DNA of 64,000 nt from Polydactylus sextarius (lineage: Eukaryota > Chordata > Actinopteri > Polynemidae). Below the pieces are notes generated by a model. It was not told the DNA's origin. It did not search any database and saw only the letters and a program-made list of their open reading frames with translations. Each line of letters starts with the position of its first letter. The first letter of the stretch is position 1. Shown one piece after another: positions 57,913 to 64,000 of the stretch. The translations under genes and the position numbers were made by a program. The stretch is taken from assembly GCA_016801845.1 (NCBI GenBank), contig CM028918.1, positions 13,629,001 to 13,693,000 on the forward strand, given 5' to 3'.

Positions 57913-58970
57913 GTAAGACATGTCTGTTTACAAATACAGCATATCCATGTGTTGTGTGTGTCAGGAAAAAAATTAAAATACAGGCGACGTGCAGCTGCAG
58001 CAGCTCTGCGCTGAGGGCAGAGTCCCCACTGTCCCGCTGGTTGTTTCTCCAGCTCAGGTCAAACACTGAGACTCTGCAGGCAACAAGTGGGAGGCCTAAA
58101 AACTGCGTGTGTCACTAATCTAATCACATTCAATCTCCGGATCTTGTTTCGGATGTTTAACAGGTGACAGGATAAACTCTCAGCGAGAAGTCATGACCAA
58201 GACAGAGAAAGATTTTAATGAGGATTTAGAGGATCTTCAAGTAATGATTTACAGCTCTGATGTGGATATAATGAATCCTTTTTTAACAGCTTCTTGAAGA
58301 CTGCGACCAATAAAGCTATAAAGACAGAGGATGAGGGTGAATATAACAGGCAGATCATCAATATTTGTATTTAACCGCATTTATTTCCGTAAACATCTCC
58401 TGCCCAGTGCGCAGTAGATCAACCCTGATTAAAAATCTTTACGTCTAAACCAAATCTGCTCACTGAGAGAATCAAAGTCAGGCTTTTTAATTTTTTATAT
58501 ATTCTCATCAGCCCTGATGTGAACATTTGCCCGTTTCAAAAAGCACTTATCACTATGTAAACACTGAGCTGCTATCAGCCAGCTGCTGCAGCACAGACAA
58601 GTTCACAGGAAGAATTTCCTGGTTTTCCCTGTTTGAACTGTGCATCCGAAGATAAATGACCACAAACACTCTCCTCTACGAGCCCAGATTCACTTACATA
58701 CAGAGTGATCAGTTCATACTGCTTATTGTGTGTAAATGTGTTCATTTAAACGTAATTTGTCCGTAACAAAACACTTCCGACATGTTTTTGCTGTGTATTT
58801 TTGACATATTTTGCTTCATTGGATCAGTTGTTTGCACCAATCTGATCTCAAGGAGATTTGTATTTTCACTGTGAACTTGTTGTCTAAAATATGTTATCCA
58901 TGGATTTACTTTTGAAAAATGAAGGAAAAGAGCAAGATTTAAAAAAAAAAAAAAAAAAGACAAAGCAAAA
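57913..58970. other. presumed first intron region of the second gene
   Basis: Apart from the candidate exon at 58164-58240 this is ordinary AT-rich sequence, with an A tract (58940-58958) just before the SINE-like repeat. No other exon-like block was seen. Confidence 0.5.
58164..58240 (+). CDS. candidate early exon, unknown protein
   Basis: After a TTTAACAG acceptor, with an alternative 7 nt on, a short leader precedes ATG 58193. The frame MTKTEKDFNEDLEDLQ runs to a GTAATG donor-like site. The acidic-basic mix looks protein-like, but the donor is mediocre and the frame would otherwise close 18 codons later. It would be exon 2 of the gene starting near 57.8 kb. I do not recognise the peptide. 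Confidence 0.25.
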
Positions 58971-59285
58971 GGGCAGTGCGGTGGCAAAGGGGTTAGCGCT
59001 GTAGCAGGAAGGTCCTGGGTTCGACTCCTGGGTTGGGCGCTGGGTCTTTCTTTGTGTAATTTGTATGTTCTCTATGTGTTTCCTCCAACTGCCAAAAAAC
59101 ATGCAGGTAGGTGATAGGTTAATTGAGCATACTAAATTGCCCCTAGGTATGGATGTGAGTGTGAATGGTTGTTTGTCTGTAAGTGACCTGGACAGCGACT
59201 GTCCAGGGCGTACCCTGCCTTTGCATGTAAGCAGCCCCAACCCCTTTATCCTTGTGACGGGATGGATGGAAATAGATGGATGAAG
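58971..59285 (+). mobile_element. tRNA-derived SINE-like repeat, nearly full length
   Basis: The head reads GGCAGTGCGGTGGCAAAGGG, with an A-box-like GTGGCAAAGGGGTTAGC and a perfect B box GGTTCGACTCC at 59018-59028, the internal Pol III promoter of tRNA-derived SINEs. The body has TTTCCTCCAACTGCC, ACATGCAGGTAGG and AATTGCCCCTAGGTATGG. The tail is GATGGATGGAAATAGATGGA. I recognise this order of blocks as a repeat family widespread in teleost genomes. A shorter copy lies at 49041-49266. Confidence 0.8.
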
Positions 59286-60129
59286 AAAAAGAAAGATCTG
59301 AGTTAAACTGCGTCCCATCTTTCTCTACCTCTGATAGCTGCAGAAATGCTCATATTTCCTTTTACCATTTTGTATTTTATGATTGTAACCTTCAAGATAA
59401 ATGGGTGGTATTATATTATTATCATCGCGTCTCCTGTTCTAATTTTGCATTTCTTATAATCGCTTGTCACAACCGGTGTCAGTTGTCGTGTCCCAGCTGT
59501 GACACAGGTCAAAGCATCTTCACACATTCTTTTTTCTTTTCTTTCTTTCTTTTTTTTAAATCAGAATATAAAGATTAGTCACCCAGTTTCACTCTTAATA
59601 TGTTTGTTTCAGGACATAGGTCATTTCAGTTAGAAACTAGACTGGAACCTTTTCTAAGAAAGACTTGACTTTAGACTGAATCAGATTAATTAAAGTAGAG
59701 AGGTAAACTGTTTTATTTATTGATTGATTTATTGGACTGTACATGTGGTTTAGCTTTAATAAGGGTTTGTGTGTGCATATGGTTGGAAAAAGACATATTT
59801 TTTAATAAAGTATAATAGATTACAGCGCAACTGGCAGCTCCAGTTGATAAAATGATATGAATTAATTTCTCCTTCATCTTGTATTAAACTGTATTTCTTC
59901 TTGTATTTAAAAAACAAACAAACTGAGGTTTCACGAAGGAAGGTAGCAGAGTGGCAGAGCTGTTGTGTTGGAATCACTGAGATTGTGAAGCGATAACTTG
60001 TGAACCGGTGAATCAGGGAATAGTTGAGGTTAAGTAGAACAGAAAGCCGAATTTGCTTCATGTTTTTAGATGAAGTAGATCTGAAGAAGAACATCGTCTT
60101 CTATCAAATTGTTGTTTTTTTTTCCACAG
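59286..60129. other. no gene seen; presumed intron of the second gene
   Basis: About 840 nt of AT-rich sequence with a T/C-rich run near 59526-59558. It ends in a strong polypyrimidine tract (60110-60125) before the candidate exon at 60130. Confidence 0.5.
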
Positions 60130-60220
60130 CAGGTCAAACAATTGAATGAGATTTTTAAAATTCTCTGGCAGCAACCAGCACCCACATCCCCACTCATACT
60201 CCCTAACTGTATATAGAAAG
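60130..60220 (+). CDS. candidate first coding exon of the second gene
   Basis: A 91-nt segment is bounded by an excellent acceptor (a T run, then CCACAG, with a tandem CAGCAG) and a strong donor (AAAG followed by GTACGT). ATG at 60146 opens MRFLKFSGSNQHPHPHSYSL and then TVYRK, in phase 0 at the donor. HSYSLTVYRK loosely resembles the start of a C2 domain, such as the N terminus of cytosolic phospholipase A2, but this is too short to claim. In another frame it could continue from the candidate exon at 58164-58240, reaching a stop at 60213-60215. Confidence 0.4.
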
Positions 60221-63200
60221 GTACGTTTTGTTTTTTTTTGGTGCAAAGAACGGTTTCACATCTGTTTCCAGCTGCCTTTTTTTTTTAGGGAGGCAGCGAG
60301 ATTTTAGGATGGGAAAACGACATGGCCTTGAGCTTTTGTGTAAAAGGCACGCATTTCTCTGGCTAATGGCCAGCAGCAGTTCTGTCGCCACGGATGTTGC
60401 TTTATTTGGATTTGTTTATAATTTTAAAAATTGGAGGGAGGCTTTGTGTGCGCGTGTGTGTGTACAAAAATATATAATGCACACTGACGTTTGCAAAGTT
60501 AATGAATGATTTCAGAAATGTACATTTGAACAAAACATCATCATTTCATGTAATGAAACAGAAAAAAACAACGCAAGTAGAACAGGATTAACTGATCGTT
60601 TAGCAACTGGCGAATTTAAAGGACTAACATCTTCGTAATTAAGTTTTTTTTTTTTTAAACAAATAACCAAATATTATGGAGGAAAAAAGTGACATTCTGT
60701 TAAAGTAGCTAAAAGGTAATTAGCCTAGCTTAGCATAGTAACATTAATGAGTTTATGTGGTTAATCTGCCTTGAAATTGCAATTAAATCTATTTGTTAAA
60801 ATACTGATTTATTAAACCAGCCTATGAGCTTGAACTTAGAAGGTTTAAGAGGTTTAGATTTAGATTTTCTAGCAATAAGATTCCAAACATAGACTGCACT
60901 GATTGGCTAGAGGTCTTCAGTCATTTATTCAAGATGTGTGAATGTTCTTTCATACTCTTGTAAAGGCATAGAATCAACTTTTGATTACTCAGAACTTCAA
61001 ATTCTTTCATTGTCATTACTTTCTCAGTCAGTTTCTATAGTTACTGCCTGCTCTGTGCTACTTGTGCAAATATCTTACTCAAGATAGAGCACGGTTTAGA
61101 GCAGCATATAGTCACACATACAAAGGCACAAACAACATATATAATCTGATCTATGATTAGAATCCACGCAAAGTTACATGATGCTGTCTTTACAGTATTA
61201 TTATTTTTTTTGCTGATGTACTATAATGCATTGACTTTCAACTTATCACATTTTATCATCACTCAGTCAAACTGTTTTTTTTTTTTACCCAGTGTTGAAT
61301 ATATTCATGTATTGGTGCTATCAATTGTGCAGCTGCTTCCTCTGTTAAAAATACAGGTTGAGAACAGTGGAGCTGGTGGTTGAGGTTCATCAGTAACATC
61401 TACCTACTGTTGTGATGCCCTTAAACTGAACCTTGCACATTAAAGCTCCATTTCCATAAAAGAACTTGGGTTTCCAACTGATGTTAGTGGCGGCAGGATG
61501 AGCGTTGCTGTGGGGGGGTATGGGAGGTTTTCTCCCACAATGAGCTGCCAAACCCCAAAGAGTGTGACAGTGAGGTTGTTTGATGTCAAGGTTAAAGTTT
61601 CAATGGAAACTAAAACTCTTCCACATCTGTTTTTTACCCCTGACTGGTGATTAAAAGAAGCAAAATGTAGCTGCGATTTCTTTTCAGTTCTCTTAAAGTG
61701 ACTTGTTTGTTTTTAAGGAGTCAGATCATTGGCTCCAGTCACGAGGTCAATGGAAACTTGGAGAAACTGAACCAGTTCAAGACGATACTGCTGCTCTTTT
61801 TTTCTGATTTCTTCATTTCAAAACCAGCATATTATACACAGAATCCTGCCAGAAAGTTTGATCTAATTTTAATTTCTTATTTGATGTAATTCCTAGCAGG
61901 ACTACATATGTTGCAACTGAACTTTCTGTGACACTGCATTTTTGACTTTTGTAAAAAAAAAAAAAAAATTCTCATCATCCGTTTTGCATGATTTAACCCG
62001 AAACAGATGAACTGGCAGAGCGGTGTAATTAAAACTTCAAACAGAGAATAGCACAGACAGACTTTTTTTTGATTTCCAGGCATTTCGTCAATCTGAAATG
62101 TCAGGTAAGAATTAATGAACCCAATAGATGACACAGCAAAAAACGTCCTCCCACAGCCAACAACCACTCAACGTTATCAGCCAAAAGTTGGATTATTTGT
62201 CAAAGGAAATCTTCTCAAATTGTTGTAACAGCTGAGAGTCATGTACTTCCAAACTGTTGAGGACTGTGAAGGCCAATGTACCTGGAACATCGCTAGACAC
62301 CATTATATTTTCACATTACACACACTAATGAAGAATTATTAATAGGAAGTTATTGATCACAGCAACTTTTATCTGTGCAGAAACTTCAAAAATCTTCAAA
62401 CGTTACTCCTGTTACCCCTAGTGGCCAAACATCAGTTTGCATGTGCTGGTTTCACAGAGGAAAGTAAATGTTCTTATACACACTGGTGTATTTTATTTGT
62501 ATGTACTAAACCAGATTTATTTAAGGATTTTTATTATTAAACCGTTTATTTTCCTTATAAAGATGCATCATTTGCTCTTAAAATTTCTCAGGCCCATGAT
62601 TTGTCCACACATCCTCCATAAAGCAAAAGGCCAAGGACAGAGATGCATTTCTCACATACTTACCGTTACTCAAAATATAAAAATACACATGGCTAAGAAA
62701 GGTTTTAAAATTCAGACAGAATTGTAATAATAAAACTATGACTTGTTTCCAGTTTTTCCAGAGACTTTTCTAGTGTGTTTTAATTTGATGATAAAAAAGG
62801 AATTCGACTCAAGCACTTTTCACAGGACTCAAATAATTAACGGTCACCAGTTTTAATTGAAGCTTTGTGAATTTAATTACCACCATTTTTCGACGGTGCT
62901 TGTTTTTACACTTGCTGACTTTGACTACTCTGATGATGGATAATCTCTTATGTCTCTTTGGTCGGCCGACCCAAAGATTTTTTTTTTCAGCCATTTGGCA
63001 AGTTTAATGAACCTTCCCCCTTCCCCTTTCTAAATAAGCAATGCTTTTCAGAAGTGTAGTTTTATGCCAGAAAAGTACAGACGGTGTGTACCAAATGTGA
63101 CTGAAGACCAGCTGCTGGCATCCAGGAATGATTAACTCTGTTGGACTTTCTGTATGAGATGTTGTAAAAGAAAACCCAACTCCCATGTGGTTAGATTTTA

Positions 63201-64000
63201 CTGGGGCGTGTGTGTGTGTGTTATTGATCTACCATCTGTCAAAAAGTCTCTGTCAAAAGTATAGTATAAATCTTATAGTATTTCATGTTTTCTCTGCTTC
63301 CTCCCTTCATTTATCAGTTGCAGCTCACATCTGAAATCGCGATCAGACAGGTTTTCCTGCAGGGATCAAAAAGTCCTTTCTGTATCTGAAATTCCACCCT
63401 GCAGTATTAATATGTTAATCTCAACGGTAGCCTGGATTTTCACTTTCAGCAGCTCTAGTTCACACACAGTATTAGACTTTTGTGTCTTAATGATGCCCAT
63501 GATCATTTTTAAGCCATATTATTATTGTTGCATGAAAAACACATTGGAATAATCGTATTACAGGAAGAAAATCTAAAGATTTATGGCGTGAACGTTGTTC
63601 CACCTCAATACTATCGCTGTATATTTAAAAATGAGTATACTAATTATAAAGAAATTATGTTTCTGTAAAATTCAATATATCAAACTAAATCAAGGTTTAT
63701 TTTTATTTCTAAAGGGTGATATTGTCATCTAAAATAATTAGAAATTCTTAAATCTAGTTATTTGAATAACATTTGATACCATCTTTCTTTAGGGTTTCAG
63801 CAATTCTTTGCTAATTTTCTGAGAGGTTTAGTGTGACAGGCTTTGTATAGCTCTCACTTTACCAAAATATGTATGATATCACATGAGAGCTGTCTAATGA
63901 AGTCTCCATGTAGCTATTTTAGAGTCATCTTCAGGTAATGGATTTTGCTCAGGTGATGTTATGCAAAAAAACAAAACAAAACAAACAAACAAACCTTTAG
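60221..64000. other. no further exon supported; presumed intron or intergenic
   Basis: About 3.8 kb. A somewhat more complex block at about 60290-60430 lacks simple repeats. There are T or A tracts at 60644-60656, 61277-61286 and 61953-61969, a short GT run at 63209-63220, and an AAAC-type repeat closing the window (63965-63993). No open frame here has both splice sites and a recognisable product. Confidence 0.55.

Noticed and set aside
58982..59028. tRNA gene at the A and B boxes
   Set aside because: There is no cloverleaf with an acceptor stem or anticodon loop. The sequence continues as a SINE-like body with a GATG tail.
61698..61889. 63-codon plus-strand frame after a TTTTTAAG acceptor-like site
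   Set aside because: No donor follows the protein-like first 20 codons and the rest is AT-driven. Not supportable as an exon.

Overview
The window is vertebrate nuclear DNA, almost certainly from a teleost fish. The evidence is a 24-exon gene packed into about 20.7 kb, many CA/GT, GATA and TA microsatellites, two copies of a tRNA-derived SINE-like repeat of the kind common in fish, and a decayed Tc1-like transposon. There are no bacterial-type operons, no CRISPR array, and no rRNA or functional tRNA gene.

The one gene that can be named with confidence is jagged2 (jag2), a Notch ligand, on the plus strand. The window opens inside an intron, by family numbering intron 2. The signal peptide and most of the N-terminal MNLL/C2 domain therefore lie upstream, outside the window. 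From 8174 to 28858 I can place 24 coding exons (family numbering 3 to 26). They total 3378 nt, keep one continuous frame and encode 1125 residues plus a TAA stop. In order they give the end of the N-terminal domain, the DSL domain, 16 EGF repeats, the cysteine-rich VWC-like region, a juxtamembrane domain, one membrane span and a basic-then-acidic cytoplasmic tail. Exon phases and lengths follow the vertebrate Jagged pattern, including a 47-nt and a 28-nt exon. The choice of Jagged2 over Jagged1 rests on exons 20, 23 and 26. Which fish paralogue this is (jag2a or jag2b) cannot be decided here. The 3' UTR begins at 28859 and ends at one of three AATAAA signals between about 30.2 and 31.3 kb.

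From 31.3 to 57.7 kb the DNA is mostly gene-poor. It holds microsatellites, a Tc1-like relic (about 33.3-33.7 kb), a SINE-like copy (49.0-49.3 kb), a near-perfect 60-bp inverted repeat enclosing a coding-like segment (54107-54462), and one isolated exon-like segment on the minus strand (46030-46127). At about 57.75 kb a GC/CpG-rich stretch with a TATA-like box and a strong splice donor looks like the promoter and untranslated first exon of a second plus-strand gene. Candidate early exons lie at 58164-58240 and 60130-60220. Its body would lie beyond the right edge, and I cannot name it.

The points most worth a second look are: a Val in place of an otherwise conserved Arg in the DSL receptor-binding loop; a 12-nt extension of exon 13 that carries a decoy acceptor; loss of calcium-binding signatures in EGF7 and EGF9; the inverted-repeat element; the exon-like segment at 46 kb; a 272-codon antisense open frame in intron 12; and paired Pumilio-type elements in the 3' UTR.
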